From positions 322,263 through 386,262 of the forward strand of contig CAUYUJ010009580.1 of the NCBI GenBank assembly GCA_963575745.1: 64,000 bases of DNA. The letters are read 5' to 3'. A program made the translations under genes and the position numbers. Shown here piece by piece: positions 1-10,689 of this stretch. The first letter of the stretch is position 1. Every line of letters starts with the position of its first letter. This stretch comes from Prorocentrum cordatum (Eukaryota; Sar; Dinophyceae; Prorocentrales; Prorocentraceae). The notes beneath the pieces are model-generated. The model searched no databases, was not told where the DNA came from, and saw only the letters and a list, made by a program, of their open reading frames with translations.

Positions 1-414
1 TTTATATTGTAGACAATGCAGAACTCCCCACGCGCGCGCGCGCGGGTGACCCGGCCTCCGTCGGCCTCCTTAAACGGCTCTTCAACCAGCCAACCTGCCT
101 ACCAGCCGGCGCACCAGCCAACCAACACACTGGACTTAACCAACCAACCGGCGCACGCGGAGCCTTACGTGTACAAACTTGTAGATAGGCGAGGATCATC
201 GCGCCCCGCGTCGCCGCCCTGGACAAGGGCGGCTCTCCTGCCCGGGCCGCGACGCGCGAGGCGCAATAATCTTCGCGCCCCCAGGGGTGACCAAGTGCAA
301 AGGCCTTGGGCGGCCACGTGTTTCAGAAATATGAAAACCCACGGATGCAAAGCACAAAGTGAGTATGCAGGCGTACAGTGAAGGTCTTGACCTAAGGTGT
401 GACATAAGGAACTA
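1..414. other. no gene; CG-rich repeat edge
   Basis: No supported gene. The first ~66 bases (an alternating CG run, then CGGCCTCCGTCGGCC) resemble the centre and arm of the inverted-repeat unit at 1,085-1,400. Positions 85-150 carry short ACCAGCC/AACC repeats related in style to the array at 2.5-3.1 kb. The rest looks unique. Confidence 0.5.
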
Positions 415-905
415 ATGCCCCCACCTCGGCATGCGGATACATGCAGGGGCGACGACGGGGGGGCCCGAGATTGGAGCTGGACCATAGCGCAGCCACCGTT
501 CAATTATGTCGAGCCAGTGAGCTCCGAACCGCGTGGCCGAAGGAACGGGGGGGGCTCTTGCGAGGAACTGGGCCTCAATGCCCCATACCTTGGCATGCGG
601 ATACACGCAGGGGCGACAGCTCCAGCGCGCGCCCCGCAAGGAACGGGGGGGCCTGAGAACGGAGCTGGACCATAACGCAGCCACCGTTCAATTATGTCGA
701 GCCAGTGAGCTCCGAACCGCGCGGCCGAAGGAACGGGGGGGGCCCTTGCGAGGAACTGGACCTCAATGCCCCGCGCCCTGGCGCGCGGAACGGGCGAAAG
801 CTCCAGCGCGCGCCCCGCAAAGAACGGGAAGGCCCCGGAGAGGCGCAGGGCTTATACGCGACCGCCGTCGCATTACGTCGAGCAAGCGCAAGGAACCGAG
901 CCCCC
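415..905. repeat. ~190-bp tandem repeat, about 2.5 copies
   Basis: The block around CAATTATGTCGAGCCAGTGA at 501 recurs at 689, about 188 bases on. A diverged third piece starts near 866. G runs within the units differ in length. No coding function is visible. Confidence 0.75.
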
Positions 906-1084
906 CCGTGGAGCCCCGTTCCTTAGACCGTCCGCCCCGATCGACAAAACGAACCCGCGCGTCCAAAATCGCAAGGAACACCGGGGGGGCTCGCCGCCAA
1001 AAAGGCAGCGGAACGCATGCAAACCTAAGGAACGTCCGAGCCCCTTTTGAAAAGTAAGTGTTCCTTACTCAAGGCGCTCACTGT

Positions 1085-1313
1085 GCGCGCCTCCGTCGGC
1101 CTCCAGAAAGCTTCACAGAAAAGTTCAATTCAGTTTTTGGATTTACAAGGCGATCTTCTTATTGTGGGCAATCCAGAACTTCCTACACGCGCCCGCGCCG
1201 CGGCGCGCGCGCGTGGTGAGTTCTGCATTGTCCACAATAAGAAGATCGCCCTGTAAATCCAAAAATTGAATTGGACTTTTCTGTGAAGCTGTAAGGAGGC
1301 CGAGGGGAGCGCG
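1085..1313. repeat. long inverted repeat (foldback), ~229 bp
   Basis: Two arms of roughly 95 bases are near-complementary. The left arm runs from GCGCGCCTCCGTCGGCCTCC through GGATTTACAAGGCGATCTTC. The right arm runs from GAAGATCGCCCTGTAAATCC to GAGGCCGAGGGGAGCGCG. The loop is a CGCGCCGCGGCGCGCGCG tract. Whether it is mobile or a satellite unit is not settled. Confidence 0.8.
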
Positions 1314-1322
1314 TAGTTCTGT

Positions 1323-1520
1323 ATGTGGACACTACAGAACTCACCACGCGCGCGCGTAGGGAGTTCTGCATTGCCCACAATGCTATGCAGAACTGCGCGC
1401 CTCCGTCGGCCCCCTTACTACTTCACAGGCAAAAATAAATTCAGTCTTTGGCTTTACAAAACGATCTGCTTATGGGGGGCAATCCAAAACTCACCACGCG
1501 CGCGCGCGGGGAAACCAAAT
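1323..1520. repeat. diverged partial copies of the 1,085-1,313 foldback unit
   Basis: Segments such as CAGAACTCACCACGCGCGCG, GCGCGCCTCCGTCGGC and CAAAACGATCTGCTTAT match the adjacent foldback arms in a shuffled, diverged form. The 1-66 edge belongs to the same group. Confidence 0.6.
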
Positions 1521-1539
1521 GTGAAACTGAATTCTCTGG

Positions 1540-2300
1540 CCCCAAGGACTCGCCGTACAATGGGCAAATGCGTTGGAAACCGCAGCGCGCGCCGCAAAGT
1601 CGCGCGCGCGCGTTGGACAATGAGCGGGGAATTATATTGCGCAGCTCAAGGTCGCGCGCGCGCGCCCTTGCGCTGCGCACTGTGGTTTTCTACGCATGTG
1701 TCAACGATGTCAGCCTGAAAATCAATAGGGGAAACCCTAAGCAAAATTTAGTTCTCTGAATCCAGGAGATGGCCACACGATTAGCAAATGCGTGGAAAAC
1801 CACAGTGCGCAGCGCAAAGACGCGCGCGCGCGACCTTGCGCTGCGCACTATGGCTTCCCACGCATGCGAACTCGAAGTCCAAATCGGGAATGCATCATGT
1901 AAACAATATTTCTCTGGCCCCAACAGATGGCCATGCAGTTGATAATTGCGCGGGAAAGCCAGCGCGCAGCGCAAGGTCGCGCGCGCGACGTTTCGGTGCG
2001 CACAACGGTTTCGCCCCATAAATTTGTGAACGATGTGAACGCGAAAACCAAACGATGCGCAATTTAATGCTCGTCCCAACAGATGACCATACAAGTGGAA
2101 ACCATAGTGCGCAGCGCAAAATCGCGCGCGCTGCGCACTTTGGTTCCCGCGCGTTTGTCGTCGGCGTGAACGCGAAAACCCTAAGGGAAAACCACATTTG
2201 AAATGTAGTTCTCTGGCCAGACACATGCGCGGCGCCCAATGGTTTTCCACGAATTGTTAAGTGCATGGCCATCAGCGCGCCATGGCTTTCCTGCGCCGGC
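1540..2300. repeat. diverged ~160-bp tandem repeat with CG tracts
   Basis: Four to five diverged units. Markers are CTGCGCACTGTGGTTTTC near 1,673 and its relatives near 1,839, 1,998 and 2,137. Each is followed by a segment with GCGAAAACC and TCTCTGGCCCCAACAGATGG and by a CGCGCGCG tract. Positions 2,300-2,530 show nothing I recognise. Confidence 0.65.
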
Positions 2301-2529
2301 TGCCGCGGCTTGCTGTGACCAGCGGACGACCAATAGTGGGCCATAGGTGCAAACGCGAAGAGGATTTCGCCCAAACGGCTCATCACGGGAAAAGAATCCA
2401 CGGGGGGCGGGCCAGGGGCATCGGGGCCTTGTTTTCGTCCCAAGGAAATCCGGAGGGCGGGGGGGGGGGGCCTCCTGCGGTTAACCCGCGACATTCCCGG
2501 CTGCGGGGCCCGCCGCGCGCGCAAAATTT

Positions 2530-3075
2530 CCATCCGGGCCACTGCCCGATCTCGCGCAATTACCGGCCCGGTTCGCTGAACTCCCAGCCAGGTTACCAAC
2601 CAAAATCGCCGAATTACCGGCCGGGTGCGCGGAAATACCAGCCGGGCGCGCAGGAATTAACAGCCGGGCTACCGGCCGGGTGCGCGGAGTTACAGCCAGG
2701 CTGCCGGCCAGGCAAAGGGCCGGCCGTCTGCGGCGTTCTGTAGCGGCGCTGTAGCTCCGCTACAGAATGTGCTGCAAGGCCAAGCTAAGGGCCGGGCTAC
2801 CAGCCGGGCTACCGGCCGGGCTGGGAATTAACAGCCGGGTTACCAGCCGGGTTACCAGCCGGGTTACCAGCCGGGCTGGGGCTAACAGCCGGGTTACCGG
2901 CCGGGCGCGCAGTTAACAGCCGGGCTACCAGCCGCGTTACCGGCCGGGCCGGGTCACCGGCCGGGTTCGTAGAATTACCGGCGGGGTTACCGGCCGGGTT
3001 CGTGGAGTTACCGGCAGGGTTGCCCGCCGCGCTCGCGGACTTACTGGCCGGGCTATATACCGGCCGGTCACCTGC
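2530..3075. repeat. 12-bp minisatellite (ACCGGCCGGGTT-like)
   Basis: Imperfect tandem copies of a ~12-base unit such as TACCAGCCGGGT / TACCGGCCGGGC run through most of this interval, interrupted near 2,720-2,790. All long open frames across it are low-complexity by-products of the repeat. Confidence 0.8.
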
Positions 3076-3379
3076 AGCCGAGCTATTGGGTGGGCGAGGG
3101 GCCAGCCCGCTGGGCACCGGTCAGGGTGGGCAGGGCTGCTTGCCGGGCCAGGCCCCAGGCCGGGGGCGACCGGGCTGCGCTGAACACGGGCCGCACATGG
3201 CCTCGGCGCTTTCCCCTCGCGCATAATATGGTGTCCCGCCCTAACGCGCGGCGGCATTGCCCCTTGCAACCGTATGTTCGCCTACCTACGTAGTGGCCCA
3301 TGGCCACAGTGCGTGTGGCTGCATTTCCGCGCTCGCATATTGTGTTTACTTCCCACGCAGAAAGGCCCGCGGCCGCCAC

Positions 3380-6300
3380 GCGCCGAATGCACAGCTCGCG
3401 CCCGCGCGCGCGCGTAGTACGCTGAGCCACTTGGCCGACGTGCAACAACCCCATGTTAACTTGGAAATCCATTCGGCCACCGCTGAAGGGGCCGCTTGAG
3501 TTTCCAGGCAAACATAGCGGCCCGTCTATTGTGGGTACAACAGATTTCACAGCTCGCGCCCGCGCGCGCGTGGGCGCGTTGCGCGCGCAGCCACATGGTC
3601 GACATGCTCCAACCACATGTTAACTTGGAGATGCAGTCGGTCACCTCTCAGGGCCACCTTCGTTCACAGGCCAACACGGCGGCCCTTCTTTTGTGGGCAA
3701 CCCAAGATTCACGACTCGCGCTCGCGCGGTCGCGGGCGCGCGCGCGCGGTGGCGCTTTGTAAATCGAGCCACGTAACCGACACGCTACAAACTCCTGCTA
3801 ACTTCGATATCCAATCGGTCACTGCTAAGGGGCCATTTGAGTTTCCAGGCCACAACATGGCGGCCCTTTCTAATGTGGGTAGTCCAGAAGTCACATCTCG
3901 CGCGCGCGGGCGCGTTGTACGCTAAGCCACGTGACCGACATGCTACAAGCCCATGTTAACTCGGAATACAATCCGTCACCGTTAATTGGCCAATTAGATT
4001 TTCCATGCCAACATGGTGGCCGTTGTACGGTGGAAAAAAAATACAGAGTTCACAGCTAGCGCGCGCGTGGGCGACGTGTACGCTGAGCCACCTGGCCGAT
4101 ACGCGACAACCCCCATGTTAACTCGGAAGTTCAATCGGTTACTGCGGAGGGGCCACTTGAGCTTCCATGCCAACATAAAGGACCCGATATTGCGGGTAGT
4201 ACGGCTTTCAGAGCTCGCACGCGCCGGGGGGGGGGCGCGCGCGCGCGGGCGCTATGTGCGTTCAGCCACATGCTACAAGCCCATGTGAACTCGGAATTCC
4301 AATCGGTCACCGCTCAGGGGCCGCATGAGTTTCCAGGAGACAGCGGCCCTTCTATTGTGGGTAGTACAGGATGCACAGCCCGCGCGCGCGCGTGCGCGCG
4401 TTGTGCGCTGAGCCACTTGGCCGACATGCATCAACCCCACGTTAACTTGGAAATCCATTCGGCCACCGCCACGTGGCCGCTTGAAGTGCCAGGCCAGCAC
4501 GGCGGTCCTCTGTCGTGGATGATACAGAGTTCACAGCTCGCGCCCGCGCGCGCGGGCGCGTTGCACGCTGAGCTACTTGGCCAACATGGCACAACCACAT
4601 GCTAACTAGGATATTCAATCTTCTACCGCAACGGGCAACTTTTAGTTTCCAAGCAAACATAGCGGCCCTTCTGGTGTGGATAGTTCGTAAGTCACTGCTC
4701 GCGCGCGCGCGCGTGGGCGTCCTTTACGCTGAGCCACTTGTGCGACATGCTACAACCCCATGTTAAATTGAAAATCCAGTCGGCCATCGCTAGAGAGCCA
4801 CTTGCGTTTCCAAGCCAATACGGCGGCCCTTCTGTTGTGAGCGATGCAGAGGTCACAACCCGCACCCGCGCGTGCGCGCGGGTGCGTTGTACGCTGAGCA
4901 ACTTGGCCGACATGCGGCAACCCTAGGTAAACTGGGAAAACCAATCGGCCACCGCTAAGGGGCCACTATGGCTTCCAGGCCAACATGACGGCCACTCTAT
5001 TGCGTGCAATAAAGAATGTACAGCTTAATCGGCACGCTGCGAACTCATGGTTACTCGGGAATCGAATCAGCCAACGATAGGATTGCATTTCAGTTTCCAG
5101 GCAATCGTGGCGGCCCTTCTATTATGGGTAACCAAGTGATCCAGAAGTCGCAACTCGCGCGCGCGCAGGCGGGTGCGTTGAGCGCTGGACCACTTGGCCA
5201 ACGTGCCACAAACCAGTGCTCACCTGGAAATCAATCCGGGGTTCCAAGCCAACACGGCGGCCCTTCTACTTTGGATCAGGGTTCGCAGCTCGCGCCCGCG
5301 CGCGCGCGGTCGCGTTGCGCGCTGAGCCACTTGGCTGACATGCTGGAAGCCACCGCAAAGGGGCCACTTGACTGTGCAGGCCAACATGGCGACCCTTCTA
5401 CTGCGGGCAGTGCGAAAATTCACAACTCGCGCGCGCGCGGGCGCGCGCGCGAGGCGCCTTGTACGCTGGGCAACTTGGCCGACATGCTACAAACCCATGT
5501 TAAACATGGAAAATACCATCGGCCACCGCTAAGGGGCCACTTGAGTTCTCAGGCCAACGTGGCGGCATTTGCATTGCGGAGAATACAGGGTTCACAGCTC
5601 GCTCCTGCGCGCACAGGCGCGGGCACTCTGTACGCTGCACAACTTAACCGGCATGCTACGACCATTTGCTAACTTGGAAGCCCGTCGGTTACTGCTGAGG
5701 GGCCACTTAAGTTTCTAAGCAAACATGGCGGCCATTCTATTGTTGGTGATACAGAATTCACAGCTCGCGCGCGCGAGCGCAAGCGGGCGCGCGCGCGTGG
5801 GCCCGTTGTACGCTGAACCATTTAACCAAAACGCTACAAACTCGAGCTATCTCGGATATTCAATCGGTCACCGCTAATGGGCCGCTTGATTGCCCAGACC
5901 AGCATGGCGGCCCTGCTATTGCGGGTAGAACTCACAGCTCGCGCGCGCGCGTGGGCGCGCTGTGCGCTGAGACACTTGGCCGACATGCTAGAAGCCCATG
6001 TTAAATTGGAAACAGAAACCGGCCACCACTAGGGGGCTGCTTGAACTCCCAAGCCACCATGGCGGCCCTTCTGTTCTGGATAACGCAGAGCGGCGGCTCG
6101 CCCCCGCGCGCGCGGGCGACTTGTGCGCTGAGCCACTTGGCCGACACGCTACATCCCAACGTCAATTTGACAATCAAGTCGGTCACCGCTGGGGAGGCAC
6201 TTTAGTTTCCAGGGCAGCGCGACTGCCCTTGTTTTGTGGATAACACAGAATTCACAGCTCGCGCCCGCGCGCGCGCGTGGGCGCGTTGCGCGCTGAGCCA

Positions 6301-6615
6301 CTTCACCGACGCGCTACAAACCCATGGTAAATCGGAAATCCAACCGGTCTCCGCTAGGGGGCCACTTGAGCTTCCACGCCAACATTGCGGCACTTCTATT
6401 ATAAATCACACAGAATTCACTGCTCGCGCCGGCGCGCGCGCGCGGGCGCGTTGCGCGCTGAGCCACTTGGCTGGCGCGCGCTGCAGCCCCGTGCTACCTG
6501 GAACACCCATTCGGTCACCGTCCAAGAACCCCTTCGTTTCCAGGCCCCTTCGTTGCCAGACCGCTGAGAACAATGCAGAAATCACACCTCGCGCGCACGC
6601 GCGCGTGCGCGTTGT
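3380..6615. repeat. ~160-bp satellite array, about 20 units, each with a CG tract
   Basis: A unit of about 160 bases repeats head to tail. Each unit has in order a tract of alternating CG, CTGAGCCACTTGGCCGACATGC, ACCCATGTTAACTTGGAAAT, CAATCGGTCACCGCTAAGGGG, TTTCCAGGCCAACATGGCGG and CCTTCTATTGTGGGTA. Markers for the GCCGACATGC segment lie near 3,429, 3,598, 3,777, 3,937, 4,096, 4,420, 4,743, 4,907, 5,335, 5,478, 5,980, 6,141 and 6,307. Units differ by substitutions and small indels, so the array is old. Open frames running through it change from unit to unit and are not genes. Confidence 0.85.
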
Positions 6616-6616
6616 A

Positions 6617-6765
6617 CGCTCGTCCTCCTCCTCCTCCTCCTCCTCCTCCTCCTCCTCCTCCTTTCCTCCTCCTCCTCTTCCCCCCCTCCTCCTCCCTCCT
6701 CCTCCTTTCCTCCTCCTCCTCCTCATCCCCCTCCTCCTTCTCCTCCCCCTCCTCTTCCTCCTCCC
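6617..6765. repeat. (TCC)n microsatellite
   Basis: A TCC-rich run directly abuts the end of the last satellite unit, so the array ends inside or at a microsatellite. Confidence 0.9.
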
Positions 6766-7425
6766 CCCAAAGCTTGCGCAGTCAATGTCATCATACTTCT
6801 GCTCGCCCCTTTCCTGCTTCTCCCGTCGCTCCCCCCTTCTTCCTTTTAGTCCTCGTCCTCCTCGTGTTCCCCCCCCCCGCCTCCCCCTCCCCCGCCTCCT
6901 CATCATTCTTCTGCGCCCTGCCTGTTTCGGCAAGGGCCGCGAATGTGCATTCACACCCGGGCGTGCCCAGGCTGACCCACGAAATTCAGTTTGACGGCTT
7001 CCCCATCAATTTCTCTTCGTTACACGGAATGTTCCCGCACTTCCCTGATCAAGACATTTCGCCTGGGTGCCATTGCTGGGTGGACCGTGATGGATACGAA
7101 CAGTAACGAAACCAACTACGCGATCAACCGCGAATGAAACTACACACGGAACTCCCCACAAACATGTGTCGCACGTGGCGTTCATCGTGCAACAACACTT
7201 CCAGAAGGGCGAAAGAGGCGAAGCCTTCCCACAATAAAATCACGACTTCTGAATTCAAGCACACACAGCCCTTCAGGGCAAAAACATCAACAAACCATAA
7301 TTCTGGATTTTCCAAACCATGCCTTCGGACAAAAACGTAATTTTGAATATTGCATTTTAGTTGTGCCCCCCGGCCTGGCTGTTAGCGTTTTTGGGTGGCC
7401 CCCCCTTCCTGTAGACGGCCCCCTC
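6766..7425. other. no recognised feature
   Basis: Pyrimidine-rich DNA to about 6,920, then apparently unique sequence. No gene, RNA or element family recognised. Confidence 0.4.
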
Positions 7426-8075
7426 ACTAAATCATAGGAATCCGTGAAACTCTTGCAAAATTTGTAACAGAATGCGCGCGGCTCTAAGGCGAGGGCCACA
7501 TGTTGACAAGGAACCGTCCTCAACCCGTGAAATTCTTGCACATGTTTAAACGAATGTGCGCGGCGCTAAAGCGAGAGCCACACTTTGAAAAGGAACCGCC
7601 CTCATTATGTGAAGCTCTTGCACAGATTTGAATCGAATGTGCGCGGCGCTAAAGCGAGAACCACACTTTGAAAACGACTCGCCCTCAATGCGTGAAACTC
7701 TTGCACATTTGTAATTTGTGAGCGGCGCTCAAGCGAGAACCACGATTTGAAAACGACTCGCCCTCAATCCGTGCAACTCTTGCACATGTTCAACACGAAT
7801 GTGCGCGTCCCTAAGGCGAGAGCCACATTTTGAAAACGACTCGCCCTCAATCTGCGAAACTTGTGCAATTGGTTCAAAAGAATGTGTACGTACCGCGCTA
7901 AGGCGGCGAGAGCCACATTTTGAAAACTCGGGAGACTCTCCATGGGATCCCCAGGGGATCCTATGGGATCCCCCCCCTGGGTTCCTATCCCCCCATGGGA
8001 TCCCCCCCCATGAAGAGTCTCCCGAAAAACGACCCGCCCTCCATATGTGAAACTCCTGCCAATGTGTAAACTTCA
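7426..8075. repeat. ~75-bp minisatellite, about 8 units
   Basis: Tandem units contain GAATGTGCGCGGCGCTAAAG, CGAGAGCCACACTTTGAAAA, CGACTCGCCCTCAATCCGTG and AAACTCTTGCACA. A related array lies at 54,240-54,860. One unit is interrupted by the foldback at 7,927-8,025. Confidence 0.8.
7927..8025. mobile_element. ~99-bp foldback inserted in a minisatellite unit
   Basis: The ends are inverted: CTCGGGAGACTCTCCATGGG at the left and a right end finishing AGAGTCTCCCG. Internal GGATCC palindromes occur. Neighbouring units read TTTGAAAACGACTCGCC without interruption, whereas here TTTGAAAA and AACGACCCGCC are separated by this segment. The empty site is therefore visible in adjacent units. No coding capacity. 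Confidence 0.75.
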
Positions 8076-8164
8076 GGATGAGAAATGGTAAAGGGGTCTC
8101 AGGCGAAACACCTGGCCCGCCCGAAAAACTGGCCTCGGGGTGCGACAAGGACAAGTTATTCAGA

Positions 8165-8676
8165 AGAACAAGGAATGGAGGAGGAGGAGAAGGAGAAGAA
8201 AGAGGGGCGATCGATGGAGGCGGGGGCGCGAGGAGGGCTGCGGGAAGGGAAGAAGGGAGGGGGGAGAGGAGTAGGAGGAGGAGGAGGAAAGGGAGGAGGA
8301 GGAGCAAGAGCAAGAGGAGCAAGAGAAAGAGGAGGAAGAGCAGCAGGAAAAGAGCGAGGAGGAGGAGAGCGAGGAGGAGGAGGAGGAGGAGGAAAGCGTC
8401 GAAGCTCGACGCCCGAAGCCCCCCCCCGACCCCCCGGCGCGGCACCTTTGGGGCCGCCCCGAGGCCCGGCCGCCTGCTGCGGGGCCCGCACCGCCATGCC
8501 GCGCCCGGTGCCTCCCGCCGCGTCCAGCACGGGGCGGCGCGGCGGCCGGCCTCGCGGCGGCGGCGGCGACGGCGACGGCGGCGACGACGACGGCGGCGAC
8601 GACGGCGACGGCGGCGACGGCGACGACGGCGACGACGACGACAACCACGACGGCGACGACGACGTCGACGACCACC

Positions 8677-8711
<35 letters not shown>

Positions 8712-8735
8712 AGCGGCGGCGACGATGAAGATGAC
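8165..8735. repeat. GGA-rich tract followed by CGA/CGG triplet array
   Basis: Purine triplets run from 8,165 to about 8,400. GC-rich spacer follows. A CGACGA/CGGCGA array occupies about 8,555-8,735. Its open frames (poly-acidic, poly-Arg, poly-Val) are translation by-products. Confidence 0.85.
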
Positions 8736-8759
8736 GACGGCGACAGCGAGGGCGAAGGA

Positions 8760-9440
8760 GGCGGAATTGAGTCGAGCTGGGCGTCCCCCAGTACAGTCCT
8801 CAACGGAAATCCTGGAAGCTGACAGCAACATGCTCCAGAAGGCGTCTTGTCTGCCTGCCCCGCAACTGCTGCTTGCAAAGGCCGACAAGGTTGACGGAAA
8901 ATCACAAAGGGGGGAATGAGATGTCACAAAGTTGAAGTGCCCAGAGATACAAGGGTTCCCCCCTGAACTGAAGTCCCAAACACGTACTGGGGCCAAGAAA
9001 GGGGAGAAAGCGGAGGCGGAGAACATGTGACACATGGCCTTTTGGATGCCTGCACCCATTTGTCGGCTCTGGAAGGCGTCCCGTCAGCTCCAAGCAGCCA
9101 GCGTCGAATCAGGAAATCAAATCGGATCGGAACATGCATCGATTCGGGCTGCGTGTGCACCGAGTCAGAGTCGGAGGGTCGATGCTACATGGCTGCGGCC
9201 GTTTGTCGCCGGCTGGGCTGCTCCAGGGGGGCTTCTCGTCGACTCTGGCGATGCGTCGGCGACGCAGCGTGGTCCTTCGAGCCCACCTCACCCTCTTCAT
9301 CCGCATCCACAGCATGGCTGGATTATCGGAGGAGGTTCTGGTCGTTGAGCAGGGACCGACCGTCCCGGCATTCCTATAGGCTACCACGAACTGTTCCTAG
9401 AGTCCAAACATGTTCTAAAGACAGGGACAATTTTCTTAGA
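8760..9440. other. no recognised feature
   Basis: Unique-looking sequence with short open frames on both strands. None shows a domain or exon pattern I can support. Confidence 0.4.
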
Positions 9441-9468
9441 ATATAAACCCGACGTGATAAAACAAAAC

Positions 9469-9535
9469 AGTCCCAGCCAGAACTGTTCTAAGAACATCCC
9501 GTGGATGTTCTTAGAACATTTCTGGCTGGGACTGT
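9469..9535. repeat. hairpin with ~32-bp arms
   Basis: CAGTCCCAGCCAGAACTGTT with CTAAGAACATCC pairs with GGATGTTCTTAGAACATTTC and TGGCTGGGACTG across a very short loop. Arms are nearly perfect. Confidence 0.85.
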
Positions 9536-9573
9536 CTTTCCCTGCCGCTGCCAATCTCAGCGGCAGGGAAAGA
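9536..9573. repeat. second hairpin, ~16-bp arms
   Basis: CTTTCCCTGCCGCTG and CAGCGGCAGGGAAAG flank a 7-base loop, immediately after the previous hairpin. No T-run follows, so a bacterial-type terminator reading is not favoured. Confidence 0.8.
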
Positions 9574-9696
9574 GGTCTGCGCTTCTCGGCGCCGGGCCCT
9601 GGACGCCGACACGTCGGGACACCAGGGCGGGCGGAGCAGCCCCGCGGGGGCGCGGGTGTCCCCGAGCGCCCCTCCGTCTCCGAGTAACCACTTTTC

Positions 9697-9898
9697 AGGG
9701 GGACGTAAGACCTGGGTACAGGGGACTCGGAAATCCCCGACGAGGTCGTCAAAAAAATGACGAGGCCGAGCCTGCATTTTGACGAGGCCTCCCGCTGCAG
9801 ACATCCCACGAAACTCCTCCTCGTCAAAATCCGAGGCGCGGTCGTCAAAAAACCATTGGTAACCCGAGTCCTGGCAAACCCGGGTCTTACGCTCCCCC
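9697..9898. repeat. ~200-bp imperfect foldback
   Basis: The left end has GGGGACGTAAGACCTGGGTA, GGGGACTCGG and GACGAGGTCGTC. The right end has the inverted counterparts GGTCGTC, CCGAGTCCTGG and CCCGGGTCTTACGCTCCCC. Short GACGAGG motifs repeat inside. Positions 9,900-10,185 hold nothing recognised. Confidence 0.65.
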
Positions 9899-10188
9899 GA
9901 ACTTTGGGGGGAGGAGGCACGCGGGGACGGGAGGCGGGAAAGCGCCCTGCGACCTCTGAGCGTCATCCCTCGGGCGCTCGCCATTGTCTGGACCAGCGCC
10001 GGCCCAGTCGGGCGCGAATTCGTATGGGGGGCGATAAGTGGGAGGAGAAGGGGGGGGAGGAGCCCTTCGGGCCCTAGAGGCCCTTTGCGGGCCCGAAAGG
10101 GTCCCTTTAAGAAGCCCCACGGGGGCCCTTTTCTGCACCCCTCGCTGCCCCCGCATTTGTCGCCCCCCCCCATTCCATTTAGGTCCGG

Positions 10189-10327
10189 CATGTCCCCCTA
10201 CAAGCGGATTTGGGGTGCAAATAAATAATACCCCCAAATAATCAAACAATAACCAAGAAATGATCCCCAGACCATTTTCTTACCATTTCTGAATGTTCCT
10301 CCTGTAGAGGGACACGCCTGATTTAAC
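10189..10327. mobile_element. TIR-A element (short inverted-repeat family), copy 1
   Basis: Reference entry for the family. The left end resembles TTAGGTCGGGCATGTCCTCC plus TACAGGCGGATTTTG. The right end resembles ATTCCTCCTGTAGAGGGACA plus CGCCCGACTTAA. The ends are inverted copies of each other, about 140-170 bases apart, and the AT-richer middle often has CGTCCCCAGA and GACTATTCTTGAAT. There is no coding capacity. About nine complete copies and some half copies occur in this window, in both orientations. This copy starts GTCCGGCATGTCCCCCTAC and ends GTAGAGGGACACGCCTGATT. Confidence 0.85.
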
Positions 10328-10526
10328 ACTACATGGCCTCCAACCCAGGACAGCCAGGGCCACGTCGGGAACCCGCTCCAGCCACGGAGGAGCTCCCAGG
10401 CCCTGGCCTGGCGGAGGCCTGGGAGGGCCAAGGCGAGGCGAGGCGAGGCGCCGGTCCGCCGTCCCTGGGGGACGGCCCTGCGAGGGCCCAGCGGTGGCGC
10501 CGGAGCGCCGACAGAAATGCGGATCG

Positions 10527-10569
10527 AGGAGGAGGAGGAGGAGGAGGAGGAGGAGGAGGAGGAGGAAGA
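10527..10569. repeat. (GGA)n microsatellite
   Basis: Uninterrupted GGA triplets. Confidence 0.95.
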
Positions 10570-10689
10570 GGAGCGAACGTCCGATGGCGGACGTCTGTTC
10601 GATTTCTAGCGAGCACCCGATTGTAATGGGGTTTCGCCCTCTCGACTCGGGCGGCGGGTGGGGGCGAGGCGCGCCTCCCGCAGCAGGTT

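Noticed and set aside
3380-6615. Possible CRISPR-like array
   Set aside because: Units are ~160 bp, diverged along their full length, with no constant-repeat/variable-spacer structure and no cas genes.
8555-8735. Acidic DDDG-repeat protein frame
   Set aside because: Product of a CGA/CGG triplet array; the alternative frames are equally long.
9536-9573. Intrinsic terminator
   Set aside because: Strong stem but no U tract, and the window is eukaryotic in character.
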